Counted from the stretch's first letter, positions 36,484 to 49,697 are shown. The stretch is 64,000 bases of DNA from Rhodanobacter spathiphylli B39 (GCF_000264295.1 NZ_AJXT01000004.1:434001-498000), one strand, 5' to 3'. Program-made: numbers and translations. Notes: a model not told the origin generated them from the letters alone.

Positions 36484-39333
36484 ATGCACATATCGGAGCA
36501 GGGCTTGACGCAGGTGGCAGCCGATGCCGCCTCGGGCGAGAGTTTCCACGCCGCGTTGTCCGAGATCGGGCAGTTGCTGGTGCGTGCGCTGGAGCCGGCA
36601 GTCCTGTACGAGGCGGTGATCGAGGTTCTGCAGCGCCGGATCGGCGCGCGGCTGGTGATGGTGGGCGAGCTGGACCATCGCAGCGGCTGGCTGCAGCGCA
36701 TCGCACCTGCCGATGTAGCTGCCGGGATGGCCGACATCTATCCCGAGCGCATCCCGTTTTCGGCGGCACAACCGGCCTTCTGGCGCGGCGAGCCGCAACT
36801 GGAAGCCGAGGTCCGCCACAGCGAACCCCTGCAGATGTTCCGGCCTGCCTACGCAAGGCACGAGGTGGGTGCCGCGCTGGCCGTGCCGGTGCTGAAGTTT
36901 GGCGAAGTCTGCGCGGCGCTGGTGATACGCGCCGCGCACGCCGATTATTTCTCGCCGCGGATGATCGAGCTGTTGCAGCAGGTGGCGATCAGCATCGGAT
37001 TCGGTCTCGAAGCGCACGAGCAGCGCGCGCGCCTGCTGCTTTCGGTGCAGGACGAGGCGCGCCAGCGGCGTGCGCTGCGCCTGCTCAGCGAGATGATCAA
37101 GCTGGTCACCCACAGCGAAAGCGAACCGTCGCTGTTGTCCGGCGCCTGTCGCGTGCTGCGTGCCATCGGTGGCTACAGCGCTGCCTGGATCGGCCTGCTC
37201 GACACCGGTGATCCGGGTCGCCTGGTGCAGCAGGCGCACGAAGGGCTGGACGCCGGCCTGCTGCAGGACCTCCAGTCGAGCCCGCTCGACCAGACCCCTG
37301 CGGGCGCCATGGTGGCCAGGGCGCTTGCACTGGGTCAGCCCCAGTCGAGCCATCCGGGCACGGCGCAGTCCGGATGTGCAGACGTGCAGTCGCTGCTGGC
37401 CCTGCCGCTGCGTGTGGCCGGGGCGATCGCCGGTTGCCTGGTCGTCGGCGCGGCCACGGCGGATGCCTTCGGCGACATCGAGATCCAGGCCTTCGCCGAG
37501 ATGGCGGTGGAGCTGGGGCTCGGTATCCAGGTGCAGCGCGCCCAGGCGGCGCGACTGGCGGCGGAGCAGGAACTGCGCTTCAGCCTGCAGTATTTCCGCA
37601 CGGTGCTGTCCAACCAGCACGCCGGCATCCTGGTGGTGTCCGAGGACGATCGCGTGGGCTTTGCCAACGAGGCCTTCTGCACCCTGTTCGGCCTGTCCGA
37701 ATCACCCGCCGAGCTGGAGGGCAGGGCGGCGGACTGGCTCTACGCACGACTGCTTTCAACGTATGCCGATCCGCCATCCGCCGAGCGGCGAATCAGCCAG
37801 GTCCTGCAGCAGGACCTGCCCGTCAAGGGCGATGAAGTGACCATGGGCGACGGGCGCATCTTCCTGCGCGACTTCACCCCGGTGCGGGTCGGCGAGGTTG
37901 CCAGTGGACGCCTCTGGCATCACCGCGACATCACCCGGCAGAAGATGCACGAGGCACGCGTCGAGCGGCTGGCCTTCTACGACGTGGTGACCGGTTTGCC
38001 CAACCGTCGCCTGCTGTTCGAGTTGCTGGAACAGGCTCGTACCCGCGCCAGCACGCAAGGCAGCCTGCTGGCCGTGGGCGTGCTGGACCTGGATCGCTTC
38101 AAGAGCGTCAACGACACGATCGGCCATGGTGGCGGTGACCATGTGCTGGCAGAGGCCTCGGCGCGGGTCGTGGGCATGTTGCGCGAGGCGGACGTGCTGG
38201 CCCGCTTCGGCGGCGACGAGTTCGCCCTGGTCATCCCGGGGCTGGACAGCCGGGAGCAGCTCGACGTGATCAGCCGCTGCATTCTCCAGGCGCTGCGCGC
38301 GCCGTTCAACCTGATGGGCGAGCAGCTGTACCTGTCGGCCAGCATCGGCTGGACCCTGTTTCCGCTGGACGAATCGGATGCCGAGGGACTGGTGCGGCAT
38401 GCCGACCTGGCGATGTACCAGGCCAAGGACGAGGGCAAGGATCGCGGCATGTTGTACGAGCCGGCGATGGAGCTCGAGCAGGTCCGCCTGCAGGCGATGC
38501 GCGAGCGGATCGCGCAGGCCCTGCAGCAGGATCAGCTGCTGCTGCTGTTCCAGCCGATCGTCTACATCGACGGCCTGCCGGGCCTGCATGGCGTGGCCGG
38601 CATGGAAGCCCTGCTGCGACTGAGCGACAGCGATCCGCTGGTCGAGCCGGGCAATTTCATGCACGTGCTGGACGACCCGCAACTGGCCCGCCCGATCGGC
38701 CGCTACGTGCTGGAAGAGGCGCTGCGCTGCTGCCAGTCGTGGATCCGCGCGGGCGTTTCGATCCCGGTGTCGGTCAACATCAGCACCCGTCACCTGCTGC
38801 ACCCGGCCTTCTTCACCGACATCGACGCCGTGCTGGAGAACTACCCCGACGTGATGGACGTGGGCTTCGGCATCGAGGTGACCGAGACCGGGCCGAGCAT
38901 GGACCACACCCGTGCCAAGGAAGTGATCGAGGAGTGCCGCCGCCGCGGCATCCGCGTGGGCCTGGACGACTTCGGCACCGGCAGCGCCTCGCTGAGCCAC
39001 ATCCAGAAGCTCGACATCGAACACATCAAGCTGGACCAGAGCTTCGTGCGCGACATCATCAGCGACGACCGGAACATGGCGATCGCCGCGGGGGTGATCA
39101 CCACGGCGCGCATGCTGGCCAAGGCGGTGATCGCCGAGGGCGTCGAAACGTCCGATCAGGGCGACCTGCTGGCCTCGCTCGGCTGCCATCAGTTGCAGGG
39201 CTTCTGGATATCCCGGCCGATGCCGGCCGCGCAGGTGCCGGGCTGGGTCGCCGGCTGGGTTCCGCCGGGTTCCTGGGGCAGCCTGGTGAACGAGCGCCAG
39301 TCGCTGCTGGCGAGCCAGCAGGGCATTGCGTGA
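36484..39333 (+). CDS. GAF-GAF-PAS-GGDEF-EAL cyclic-di-GMP protein
   Basis: 949 residues, no transmembrane helix. Two GAF-like regions (about 25-190 and 200-355) precede a PAS domain (about 365-485). The GGDEF domain has an intact RFGGDEF motif at 574-580 and an RxxD inhibitory site at 567-570 (READ). The EAL domain has EAL at 708-710 in MEALLRL, SVNIS, EVTETG, LDDFGTG, IKLDQSF and AEGVET, so both domains look catalytically competent. It may make or degrade c-di-GMP in response to a ligand. It lies upstream of pilZ and downstream of PIG-L. The 191-bp leader (36293-36483) holds hairpins but no recognisable c-di-GMP riboswitch. Confidence 0.9.
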   Translation: MHISEQGLTQVAADAASGESFHAALSEIGQLLVRALEPAVLYEAVIEVLQRRIGARLVMVGELDHRSGWLQRIAPADVAAGMADIYPERIPFSAAQPAFWRGEPQLEAEVRHSEPLQMFRPAYARHEVGAALAVPVLKFGEVCAALVIRAAHADYFSPRMIELLQQVAISIGFGLEAHEQRARLLLSVQDEARQRRALRLLSEMIKLVTHSESEPSLLSGACRVLRAIGGYSAAWIGLLDTGDPGRLVQQAHEGLDAGLLQDLQSSPLDQTPAGAMVARALALGQPQSSHPGTAQSGCADVQSLLALPLRVAGAIAGCLVVGAATADAFGDIEIQAFAEMAVELGLGIQVQRAQAARLAAEQELRFSLQYFRTVLSNQHAGILVVSEDDRVGFANEAFCTLFGLSESPAELEGRAADWLYARLLSTYADPPSAERRISQVLQQDLPVKGDEVTMGDGRIFLRDFTPVRVGEVASGRLWHHRDITRQKMHEARVERLAFYDVVTGLPNRRLLFELLEQARTRASTQGSLLAVGVLDLDRFKSVNDTIGHGGGDHVLAEASARVVGMLREADVLARFGGDEFALVIPGLDSREQLDVISRCILQALRAPFNLMGEQLYLSASIGWTLFPLDESDAEGLVRHADLAMYQAKDEGKDRGMLYEPAMELEQVRLQAMRERIAQALQQDQLLLLFQPIVYIDGLPGLHGVAGMEALLRLSDSDPLVEPGNFMHVLDDPQLARPIGRYVLEEALRCCQSWIRAGVSIPVSVNISTRHLLHPAFFTDIDAVLENYPDVMDVGFGIEVTETGPSMDHTRAKEVIEECRRRGIRVGLDDFGTGSASLSHIQKLDIEHIKLDQSFVRDIISDDRNMAIAAGVITTARMLAKAVIAEGVETSDQGDLLASLGCHQLQGFWISRPMPAAQVPGWVAGWVPPGSWGSLVNERQSLLASQQGIA

Positions 39334-39417
39334 CGACGCCCGGTGGTATGCGTCGCTGACAGCCTCTAAGATCCGTCCCATCGACCGGGCGTGTCACATG
39401 TCCGGCAGGAGCCAAGC

Positions 39418-39771
39418 ATGAAACCCATGGGCGCCCGGCAGGGCATCATCTCGCTGAAAATCAAGGATGCGGCGTCGCTGTACAACGCGTACATGCCCTT
39501 CCTCAAGCACGGCGGCCTGTTCGCCGCCACCGCGCAGTCCTATTCGCTGGGCGACGAGGTGGTGCTGCTGGTGACCCTGGCGGAGGAAACCGAGCGCATC
39601 TCGGTGGTCGGCAAGGTGGTCTGGGTCAGTCCGGTCGGCGCCCAGGGCAATCGCACCGCCGGCATCGGCATCCACTTCAACGAGTCGGGCGATGCGGAAG
39701 CCGCCCGCAGCCGGATCGAGAACATCCTGGCTGGCACGCTCAACTCCGAGCGCCCCACGCACACGATGTGA
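39418..39771 (+). CDS. pilZ: PilZ domain protein of type IV pilus assembly
   Basis: 117 residues. YMPFLKHGGLFAAT, GDEVVLLVTLAEE and VVGKVVWVSPVGAQGNRTAGIGIHF are typical of the PilZ founder protein, which lacks the RxxxR c-di-GMP-binding motif. In Xanthomonas the PilZ protein contacts FimX and the pilus ATPase PilB. AGGAG lies eight bases before the ATG. It follows the GGDEF-EAL gene after 84 bp. Confidence 0.93.
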   Translation: MKPMGARQGIISLKIKDAASLYNAYMPFLKHGGLFAATAQSYSLGDEVVLLVTLAEETERISVVGKVVWVSPVGAQGNRTAGIGIHFNESGDAEAARSRIENILAGTLNSERPTHTM

Positions 39772-39800
39772 TGCGTGCGCGTCGTCGCGTCTGCGCCTTG

Positions 39801-39846
39801 TGACGGGCATCCGTCGTGCGGTTAGTCGGCACGCGATTGCCCGTCA
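39801..39846. repeat. Compound inverted repeat upstream of the nuo promoter
   Basis: The outer arms TGACGGGCA (39801-39809) and TGCCCGTCA (39838-39846) pair perfectly. Inside, CGTGC/GCACG (39815-39819, 39829-39833) forms a second stem. It ends five bases before the -35 box, so it may be a cruciform, a regulator site or the end of the pilZ transcript; there is no U tract. Confidence 0.5.
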
Positions 39847-39850
39847 AGGC

Positions 39851-39878
39851 TTGTTGTACCCCTTCGCACTGATACAAT
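39851..39878 (+). promoter_or_regulatory. Promoter of the nuo operon
   Basis: TTGTTG (39851-39856), a 16-bp spacer and TACAAT (39873-39878). The predicted start is near 39885, leaving a leader of about 170 nt before nuoA. Confidence 0.65.
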
Positions 39879-40055
39879 GGCCGGATTCGCGAATTCTTTT
39901 CGCGAGACGTCGGACGTCCGTGGCAGCAACGCCTGCGGACGGGGCCGAAAGCCCATGGCCTCAGCGGCCTGCCGAATCGAAATCGCCGGACCGTGAGTTG
40001 CCCGATCACACCCACGGTCACTGATGCGCCCAGCGGCGCGGAGGTAAGTTGCATC

Positions 40056-40402
40056 GTGCTTGCCGAATACTGGCCTGTCCTGTTGTTCATCGGCGTCGCT
40101 GCCGGCCTTGGCGTGGTGCTGCTGGCCATTGGCCTGCTGGCAGGCCCGCGTCGTCCCGAGGCGGAGAAGCTGGCGCCGTACGAGTGCGGCTTCGAGGCGT
40201 TCGAGGATGCCCGCATGCGCTTCGACGTGCGCTACTACCTGCTCGCCATCCTGTTCATCATCTTCGATCTGGAAATCGCCTTCCTGTTTCCATGGGCGGT
40301 GGTCTTCCAGCAGCTCGGCGTGATCGCGCTGATCGAGATGGGCCTGTTCCTGCTGTTGCTGGTCATCGGTTTCGCCTACGTGTGGAAGAAGGGAGCACTC
40401 GA

Positions 40403-40412
<10 letters not shown>
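40056..40412 (+). CDS. nuoA: NADH-quinone oxidoreductase subunit A
   Basis: 118 residues, three transmembrane helices. [30 protein letters not shown] is the conserved loop around the conserved cysteine. The GTG at 40056 is chosen: GGAGG lies at 40040-40044 and [12 protein letters not shown] is the usual start; an in-frame extension to 39993 is not family-like. It overlaps nuoB by 10 bp. First of 14 consecutive complex I genes. Confidence 0.93.
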
Positions 40413-40960
<548 letters not shown>

Positions 40961-40984
40961 ATGGCACACTCCGAAGGCGCAGCC

Positions 40985-41713
40985 ATGACCGATACCCCCA
41001 AGACCTCGCTGGCCACCCAGCTGATCGCGCGATTCGGCGACACGCTGAGCATCAGCACGGTCCGCAATGAAACCGTCGCGGAACTCGCAGCGGCCGACCT
41101 GATCGCCGTGGCCACCGCGCTGCGCGACGAGCCGGCGTTCCGCTTCAGCGAACTGATCGACCTGTGCGGCATCGACTATCTCGGCTACGGCCAGACCGAG
41201 TGGGATACCGAGACCGTCTCCGGCACCGGCTTCTCGCGCGGCGTGGAAGGCGAGGCCCAGGGGCGCTTCGACTGGGCCGGTCGTCCCCGTGGCGGAAACC
41301 GGCCGCGCCGGTTCGCCGCGGTGATCCAGTTGCTCTCGCTCGAACACAACCGGCGCCTGCGCCTGCGCGTGTTCTGCGCGGACGACAGCCTGCCGATGGT
41401 GCCGTCGCTGACCCTGGTGTGGCCGGGCGTGAACTGGTTCGAGCGCGAGGCGTTCGACCTGTACGGCATCATCTTCGACGGCCATCCCGACCTGCGCCGC
41501 ATCCTCACCGACTATGGCTTCGTCGGCCATCCGTTCCGCAAGGACTTCCCGCTGATCGGCAACGTCGAAGTGCGCTACGACCCGCTGCAGAAGCGGGTGA
41601 TCTACGAGCCGGTGTCGATCGAGCCCCGCGTGCTGGTTCCACGCACCATTCGCGACGATGCCGACCTGATGCAGGCCAAGGCCGAAGCCGCCGATCACTG
41701 GCGGGAGAATTGA
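40985..41713 (+). CDS. nuoC: NADH-quinone oxidoreductase subunit C
   Basis: 242 residues, peripheral arm subunit next to Nuo[45 protein letters not shown] and the ending typical of NuoC are present; it is not fused to nuoD. The ATG at 40985 has GAAGG eight bases upstream; an in-frame ATG at 40961, directly after the nuoB stop, is an alternative that adds eight residues. Confidence 0.94.
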   Translation: MTDTPKTSLATQLIARFGDTLSISTVRNETVAELAAADLIAVATALRDEPAFRFSELIDLCGIDYLGYGQTEWDTETVSGTGFSRGVEGEAQGRFDWAGRPRGGNRPRRFAAVIQLLSLEHNRRLRLRVFCADDSLPMVPSLTLVWPGVNWFEREAFDLYGIIFDGHPDLRRILTDYGFVGHPFRKDFPLIGNVEVRYDPLQKRVIYEPVSIEPRVLVPRTIRDDADLMQAKAEAADHWREN

Positions 41714-41715
41714 GC

Positions 41716-42969
41716 ATGCAAGAGATCCGCAACTACACGATGAATTTCGGCCCGCAGCATCCGGCCGCCCACGGCGTGCTGCGCCTGATCATGGAGATGG
41801 ACGGCGAGACCATCGTCCGCGCCGATCCGCACGTGGGCCTGCTGCATCGCGGTACCGAGAAGCTGGCCGAGTCCAAGCCGTTCAACCAGTCGATCGGCTA
41901 CATGGACCGGCTCGACTACGTGTCGATGATGTGCAACGAGCATGCCTACGTGCGCTCGATCGAAACCCTGCTGGGGATCGAGGCGCCGGAGCGCGCGCAG
42001 TACATCCGCACCATGTTCGACGAGATCACCCGCATCCTGAACCACCTGATGTGGATCGGTTCGAACGCGCTCGACCTGGGTGCGATGGCAGTGATCCTGT
42101 ACGCGTTCCGCGAACGCGAGGAACTGATGGACGTGTACGAGGCGGTGTCGGGCGCGCGCATGCATGCCACGTACTATCGCCCGGGCGGCGTCTACCGCGA
42201 CCTGCCCGAACAGATGTCGAAGTACCGCGAGTCGCCGTGGCACAAGGGCGCCGACCTGAAGCGCATCAACAGCTGGCGCGAAGGTTCGATGCTCGACTAC
42301 CTCGAGGCGTTCACCGCCGACTTCCCGTCCAAGGTGGACGAGTACGAGGAACTGCTGACCACCAACCGCATCTGGAAGCAGCGCACCGTCGGCATCGGGG
42401 TGATCAGTCCGGAGCTGGCCCAGCAATGGGGCATGACCGGCGCGATGCTGCGCGGCTCGGGCGTCGAGTGGGACCTGCGTAAGAAGCAGCCGTACGCGAA
42501 GTACGCCGAGATGGACTTCGACATCCCGGTCGGCGTCAACGGCGACTGCTACGACCGTTACCTGGTGCGCGTGGAAGAGATGCGCCAGTCCAACCGGATC
42601 ATCCGGCAGTGCGTGCAGTGGCTGAAGGCCAATCCCGGGCCGGTGATGGTGAAGAACTTCAAGGTCGCCCCGCCGTCGCGGGTCGAGATGAAGGAGGACA
42701 TGGAAGCCATGATCCATCACTTCAAGCTGTTCACCGAAGGGTATTGCGTGCCGGCCGGCGAAACCTACTGCGCGGTCGAGGCGCCCAAGGGCGAGTTCGG
42801 CTGCTACCTGGTTTCCGACGGCGCCAACAAGCCGTTCCGCGTGCACCTGCGCGCACCGGGCTTCGCCCACCTGTCATCCATGGACACCATCGTGCGCGGC
42901 CACATGCTCGCCGACGTGGTGGCCATGATCGGTACCTATGACCTCGTGTTCGGCGAAGTGGATCGCTGA
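41716..42969 (+). CDS. nuoD: NADH-quinone oxidoreductase subunit D
   Basis: 417 residues, 49-kDa type subunit forming the quinone pocket with Nuo[22 protein letters not shown], the quinone-site His and Tyr in this region, [14 protein letters not shown] and the terminal DLVFGEVDR are all canonical. It starts 2 bp after nuoC. Confidence 0.98.
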   Translation: MQEIRNYTMNFGPQHPAAHGVLRLIMEMDGETIVRADPHVGLLHRGTEKLAESKPFNQSIGYMDRLDYVSMMCNEHAYVRSIETLLGIEAPERAQYIRTMFDEITRILNHLMWIGSNALDLGAMAVILYAFREREELMDVYEAVSGARMHATYYRPGGVYRDLPEQMSKYRESPWHKGADLKRINSWREGSMLDYLEAFTADFPSKVDEYEELLTTNRIWKQRTVGIGVISPELAQQWGMTGAMLRGSGVEWDLRKKQPYAKYAEMDFDIPVGVNGDCYDRYLVRVEEMRQSNRIIRQCVQWLKANPGPVMVKNFKVAPPSRVEMKEDMEAMIHHFKLFTEGYCVPAGETYCAVEAPKGEFGCYLVSDGANKPFRVHLRAPGFAHLSSMDTIVRGHMLADVVAMIGTYDLVFGEVDR

Positions 42970-42990
42970 GCCGGCACGACGGAGAAACCC

Positions 42991-43559
42991 ATGAAAGCCA
43001 CCGGACATTTCGAGCAGGTCAGGAACGTCGACCCGTTCGCCGTACTCACCGAACACACCCGCCGGCACATCGATGCCTGGGCGGCCAAGTTCCCGCCCGA
43101 CCGCAAGCGCTCGGCGCTGATCCAGGCGCTGTTTGGCGCGCAGGAGCAGAACCATGGCTACCTTACCGACGAGCTGATCACCGCGGTGGCCAAGTATCTC
43201 GAGCTGCCGGCGATCTGGGCGTACGAGGTGGCCAGCTTCTACTCGATGCTGGAAACCAGGCCGGTCGGCCGCAACAACGTGGCGATCTGCACCAACATCT
43301 CGTGCTGGCTCAACGGCGCGGAAGACCTGCTGCGCCACTGCGAGACCAAGCTCGGCATCAAGGCGGGGGAAAGCACGCCCGATGGCCGGATCTATCTGAA
43401 ACTGGAAGAAGAGTGCATTGCGGCGTGCGTCTACGCACCGGCGATGACGGTGAACGGTCATTACCATGAGCGCCTGACCGTCGAGAAGATCGACGCGATC
43501 CTCGATGGCCTGAGCATGGATGGCCCTGCGCACGGCCACGACGCCGAGGGGAACCACTG

Positions 43560-43560
<1 letters not shown>
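42991..43560 (+). CDS. nuoE: NADH-quinone oxidoreductase subunit E
   Basis: 189 residues, binds the N1a [2Fe-2S] cluster through four cysteines: CTNISCW and [28 protein letters not shown] and [15 protein letters not shown] are family motifs. The C-terminal [13 protein letters not shown] tail is slightly longer than usual. The stop overlaps nuoF (TGATG). Confidence 0.96.
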
Positions 43561-44881
<1,321 letters not shown>

Positions 44882-44885
<4 letters not shown>

Positions 44886-47206
44886 GTGCGCAGCCGACCG
44901 GCACCGCGCCGGACCTGATCAACATCGAGGTCGACGGCAAGCCGACGCAGATCCGCAAGGGCGCGATGATCATCGAGGCTGCCGACGCGATCGGCGTTTC
45001 GATCCCGCGTTTCTGCTATCACCGCAAGCTGCCGATCGCCGCCAACTGCCGCATGTGCCTGGTCGACGTGGAGATGGGCGGCAAGCTGATGCCCAAGCCG
45101 CAGCCGGCGTGCGCCACCCCGGTGGCCGAAGGCATGAAGGTGATGACGCGCTCGGACAAGGCGCTGAAGTTCCAGAAAGACGTGATGGAATTCCTGCTGA
45201 TCAACCATCCGCTGGACTGCCCGGTCTGCGACCAGGGTGGCGAGTGCGAATTGCAGGACGTGGCGCTGGGCTATGGCCGCAGCGTGTCGCGCTTCACCGA
45301 GCGCAAGCGCGCCGTTGCCGATGAAAACATCGGGCCGCTGGTCGCCACCGAGATGACCCGCTGCATTCACTGCACCCGCTGCGTGCGTTTCACCAGCGAG
45401 ATTGCCGGTACGTACGAGCTGGGCGGCATGAATCGCAGCGAAGACCTGCAGATCGGCACCTATATCGGCAAGACGATCGAGACCGAACTTTCCGGCAACA
45501 TCATCGATGTCTGCCCGGTTGGCGCGCTGACCAACAAGCCGTTCCAGTTCAAGGCGCGTGCCTGGGAACTGATCGCCAAGCCGTCGATCGGCTATCACGA
45601 CGCGCTCGGCTCCAACCTGTGGCTGCACGTGCGCCGCGGCGAAGTCATGCGCACCGTGCCGCGCGACAACGAGGCAGTCAACGAGTGCTGGTTGTCTGAT
45701 CGTGATCGCTACAGCCACCAGGGCATGTATGCCGGCGACCGCATCGGCAAGCCGGAGATCAAGCGCAACGGCCAGTGGCAGGTGGTTGGCTGGGAAGAGG
45801 CGCTGGAATTTGCCGGCGAGGCACTGAAGAAGGCGCCGGGCAGCGAGCTGGGCATGCTGGTTCATCCGGCCAGCTCGAACGAGGAAGGCGATCTGCTGAT
45901 GCGGCTGGCCCGCGGCCTGGGCAGCGCCCACGTCGATCATCGCCTGCGTCAGCTCGATTTCGCCGACAACGCCGTGGCGCGCCCGTTCGGCTTGCCGGTG
46001 GCGGAAGTCGGCCAGATCCGCGCAGCGTTGCTGGTCGGTTCGGACCTGCGCCACGAGATGCCGCTGCTGAACCACCGCGTGCACCAGGCGAGCAAGAAGG
46101 GCGCCAGGATCTACGCGATCAATCCGGCGCGTTTCGATTTCAATTACAAGCTGGCTGGTGAGGCGATCGTTGCCCCGTCGGCCCTGGTCGACGCCCTGCT
46201 GACGCTGGCCAGGGCGGCAGTCGCCGCGGGCGCCCCGGCGCCGGCGGCGCTGGCCGACGCCATTGCTGCGGCAGCGGGCGATGACGCCGGCAACGACACG
46301 ATCGCGGCGCTGAAGTCGGGTCCGGCGGTGGTGATCCTGGGCGAGGCCGCGGTAACCCATCCGCAGGCGTCCTGGTTGCGTGCCATCGCCCGTTTCATTG
46401 CCGACGCCACGGGCGCCGGCTACGACGAGTTGCCGGTGGGCGCCAATGCGGTGGGCCTGGCCCGGCTCCGCGTGGTGCCGGGCAATGGCGGGCTGGACGC
46501 GCAGGCGATGCTGGCGCAGCCGCGGAAGAGCTATGTGTTGTACGGCGTCGAGCCGCCGCACGATTTCGCCGATGGCGCGGCGGCCCTGAACGCCTTGCGC
46601 GCGGCCGAGCAGGTGGTGGCGTTCAGCGCCTACGCCAGCCCGGCGCTGCGCGAGGTGGCCGACGTGATCCTGCCGATCGCCTTGCTGCCGGAAAGCGAGG
46701 CCACCCTGGTCAACGTCGACGGCCTGGCCCAGGGCGTGGCTGCCGGCGCGAAGGCACCGGGGGAGGCCCGGCCGGGCTGGAAGGTGCTGCGTGCGCTGGG
46801 CGGCGCGCTGCAACTGGCCGGTTTCGAGTTCGACGATCTTGCCGGTCTGCGCGAAGGTATCGCCGGGCGGGCGGTCTCCGAACGCCAGGGTCTGGCGGCG
46901 CGCGTCACGACGGGCGGCCTGAGCCGTCTGGCGACCTGGCCGATCTATCGCATGGATGCCGTGCTGCGTCGTGCCACGGCGCTGAATGCGCATCCGCTCA
47001 ATCGTGCCCCGGCGGCGCGCATGAATGCCGCCGAGGCGACCCGCCAAGGTCTTGCCGCTGGCGACACCGTACGTGTGGTCGAGGCCTTGTTGCCGCTGGT
47101 GATCGATGCCGCCGTGCCCGATGGCGCGGTCTGGATCGAGGCTGCGCATGACCTCACCGCCACGCTGCCGCCGTATGGCGCGTCCATCACCCTGAGCAAG
47201 GCTTAA
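44882..47206 (+). CDS. nuoG: NADH-quinone oxidoreductase subunit G
   Basis: 774 residues, largest peripheral subunit. The N-terminal ferredoxin-like domain uses Cys45, 56, 59 and 77; [28 protein letters not shown] and DVCPVGAL supply the N4 and N5 clusters. The rest is a molybdopterin-oxidoreductase-like domain without a cofactor site. The extra N7 cluster cysteines of E. coli NuoG are missing: the matching stretch reads [12 protein letters not shown]. Its C-terminal half is Ala-rich and variable, as usual. Confidence 0.97.
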
Positions 47207-47210
47207 GCAG

Positions 47211-48239
47211 ATGCTTGATCAACTCATCCATCAGCTCGTCGTGCCGATCCTGTACATCCTGGCGATCGTGTTGCCGCTGGTGCTCGCGGTGGCGATGTTC
47301 GTCTACTGGGAGCGCAAGGTTCTCGGCTGGATGCACGTGCGCATGGGACCGAACAAGATCGGCCCGTTCGGCGTGCTGCAGGCCTTCGCCGACGTGGTGA
47401 AACTGCTGATCAAGGAAGTGATCCTGCCGACCAAGGCGAATCGCTTCCTCTACTACATGGCGCCGATGATCGCGCTGGTGCCCGCGCTGGCGGTGTGGGC
47501 GGTGGTGCCGTTCAGCAGCTCGATGGTGCTGTCCAACGCGAACGCCGGCGTGCTGTACCTGCTGGCGATGACCTCGATGGGCGTGTACGGCATCATCATC
47601 GCCGGCTGGGCGTCCAACTCACGCTATGCGTTGCTCGGCGCGATGCGTTCGGCCGCGCAGGTGATCTCCTATGAGCTGGCGATGGGCCTGTGCCTGGTCT
47701 GCGTGCTGGTGCTGGCCGGTTCGCTGAACCTCACCGAGATCGTCAATGCGCAGGCCGGCAGCAAGGGCATCCTCGACTGGTTCTGGCTGCCGCTGCTGCC
47801 GGTGTTCGTGATCTATTTCATCTCCGGCGTGGCCGAGACCAACCGCGCCCCGTTCGACGTGGCCGAGGGCGAGTCGGAGATCGTGGCTGGCTTCCACGTG
47901 GAGTACTCCGGCTCGGCGTTCGCGCTGTTCTTCCTGGCCGAATACGCCAGCATGATCCTGGTCAGCTTCCTCGCCGCGATCCTGTTCATGGGCGGCTGGC
48001 TGTCGCCGTTCCCGGCCTCGTGGGGTTTCATCGGGCAGGGCGGTTTCCCGTGGCTGCTGCTCAAGGCCTTCCTGTTCTCCTTCATGTTCCTGTGGTTCCG
48101 CGCCACCTTCCCGCGCTATCGCTATGACCAGATCATGCGGCTGGGCTGGAAGGTTTTCATTCCCATCGCCATCGCGTGGGTTTTCGTGGCGGGCCTGATG
48201 AAGTACTACGGCCTGGTCAGCATCGGCACGGGGGCCTGA
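47211..48239 (+). CDS. nuoH: NADH-quinone oxidoreductase subunit H
   Basis: 342 residues, eight transmembrane helices, forms the quinone channel. [48 protein letters not shown] and [20 protein letters not shown] contain conserved charged loops. It starts 4 bp after nuoG. Confidence 0.98.
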   Translation: MLDQLIHQLVVPILYILAIVLPLVLAVAMFVYWERKVLGWMHVRMGPNKIGPFGVLQAFADVVKLLIKEVILPTKANRFLYYMAPMIALVPALAVWAVVPFSSSMVLSNANAGVLYLLAMTSMGVYGIIIAGWASNSRYALLGAMRSAAQVISYELAMGLCLVCVLVLAGSLNLTEIVNAQAGSKGILDWFWLPLLPVFVIYFISGVAETNRAPFDVAEGESEIVAGFHVEYSGSAFALFFLAEYASMILVSFLAAILFMGGWLSPFPASWGFIGQGGFPWLLLKAFLFSFMFLWFRATFPRYRYDQIMRLGWKVFIPIAIAWVFVAGLMKYYGLVSIGTGA

Positions 48240-48246
48240 GGATCCA

Positions 48247-48738
48247 ATGAATCGCATTTCCGCCTATTTCAAGAGCCTGCTGCTGATCGAGCTGCTGCAG
48301 GGCATGGCGCTGACCATGCGCTACATGTTCAAGCCCAAGTACACGATGCGCTACCCGATGGAGCACATCCCCAAGTCGAACCGCTTCCGCGGCCTGCACG
48401 CGCTGCGCCGTTACGCGAACGGCGAGGAGCGCTGCATTGCCTGCAAGCTGTGCGAGGCGGTGTGCCCGGCGCTGGCGATCACGATCGACTCGGCGCCCCG
48501 CGAGAGCGACGGCCAGCGTCGCACCACCCGCTACGAGATCGACCTGTTCAAGTGCATCTTCTGCGGCTTCTGCGAGGAAAGCTGTCCGGTGGACTCGATC
48601 GTCGAGACTTCGATCCACGAGTACCACTTCGAGAACCGCGGCGAGAACGTGGTGGACAAGCAGAAGCTGCTTGCCATCGGCGACCGCTTCGAACAGCAGA
48701 TCGCCGCCGACCGCGCACAAGACGCGGCGTACCGCTGA
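48247..48738 (+). CDS. nuoI: NADH-quinone oxidoreductase subunit I
   Basis: 163 residues. Two ferredoxin motifs, [12 protein letters not shown] and [12 protein letters not shown], bind the N6a and N6b [4Fe-4S] clusters that lead to NuoB. The N-terminal helix [22 protein letters not shown] docks it to the membrane arm. Confidence 0.98.
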   Translation: MNRISAYFKSLLLIELLQGMALTMRYMFKPKYTMRYPMEHIPKSNRFRGLHALRRYANGEERCIACKLCEAVCPALAITIDSAPRESDGQRRTTRYEIDLFKCIFCGFCEESCPVDSIVETSIHEYHFENRGENVVDKQKLLAIGDRFEQQIAADRAQDAAYR

Positions 48739-48746
48739 GGCCCACG

Positions 48747-49391
48747 ATGAATCCCCAACTGCTTCAAGTCATCTGCTTCTACGCCTTCGGCTTCGTCACC
48801 GTGGCTGCCGCGCTGTCGGTGATCACGCTGAAGAATTCGGTGCACGCGGTGCTGGCGCTGGTGCTGACCTTCTTCAGCGCCGCCTGCCTGTGGCTGCTGC
48901 TGGAGGCCGAGTTCCTCGCCCTGGCGCTGATCGTGGTCTACGTCGGCGCCGTGATGGTGCTGTTCCTGTTCGTGGTGATGATGCTCGACATCGACCAGGA
49001 AAAAATGCGCGAGGGCTTCGTGAAGTTCCTGCCGATCGGCCTGTTCGTGGCCGCGATCATGCTGGCGGAAATGCTGGGCCTGATCGGCGTGCGCGCGATG
49101 CAGGCGCACGTGATGGGCGCCGATCCGGCGGTGGCTGCCGGCGTGTCCAACACCGCCTGGCTGGGCCGCGCGCTGTACACGAGCTTCCTGTTGCCGTTCG
49201 AGATTGCGGCGCTGATCCTCACCGTGGGTATCGTGGCCGCCGTGGCGCTGACCCTGCGCGAGCGTCGCGACGCCCGCTACGAGTCGGCCAGCCAGCAGGT
49301 CAAGGCGGACCCGAACCGTCGCGTGCGCATCGTGAAGATGGCCGCTGTCCGTCCCGACGAATCGACCGAAACACAGGAGCCGCAGCCATGA
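48747..49391 (+). CDS. nuoJ: NADH-quinone oxidoreductase subunit J
   Basis: 214 residues, five transmembrane helices. [20 protein letters not shown] is the conserved pi-bulge helix. The Lys/Arg-rich cytoplasmic C-terminus is polar. The stop overlaps nuoK by 4 bp. Confidence 0.96.
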   Translation: MNPQLLQVICFYAFGFVTVAAALSVITLKNSVHAVLALVLTFFSAACLWLLLEAEFLALALIVVYVGAVMVLFLFVVMMLDIDQEKMREGFVKFLPIGLFVAAIMLAEMLGLIGVRAMQAHVMGADPAVAAGVSNTAWLGRALYTSFLLPFEIAALILTVGIVAAVALTLRERRDARYESASQQVKADPNRRVRIVKMAAVRPDESTETQEPQP

Positions 49392-49693
49392 TCACGCTTG
49401 CGCACTACATCGTGCTGGGCGCGGTGCTGTTCTGCATCGCCGTCGCCGGCCTGTTCATCAACCGCAAGAACGTGATCGTGCTGCTGATGTCGATCGAGTT
49501 GATGCTGCTTGCCGTGAACATGAACTTCGTGGCGTTCTCGCGCTTCCTCGGCGACGTGTCGGGGCAGGTGTTCGTGTTCTTCATCCTCACCGTGGCCGCG
49601 GCAGAAGCTGCCATCGGCCTGGCGATCCTGGTGCTGCTGTTCCGTACGCGCAGCACGATCAATATCGCCGATATCGACAGCATGAAGGGTTGA
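49388..49693 (+). CDS. nuoK: NADH-quinone oxidoreductase subunit K
   Basis: 101 residues, three transmembrane helices with conserved Glu in [16 protein letters not shown] and [13 protein letters not shown], the proton-path acidic residues. It overlaps nuoJ. Confidence 0.97.
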   Translation: MITLAHYIVLGAVLFCIAVAGLFINRKNVIVLLMSIELMLLAVNMNFVAFSRFLGDVSGQVFVFFILTVAAAEAAIGLAILVLLFRTRSTINIADIDSMKG

Positions 49694-49697
49694 TCCG

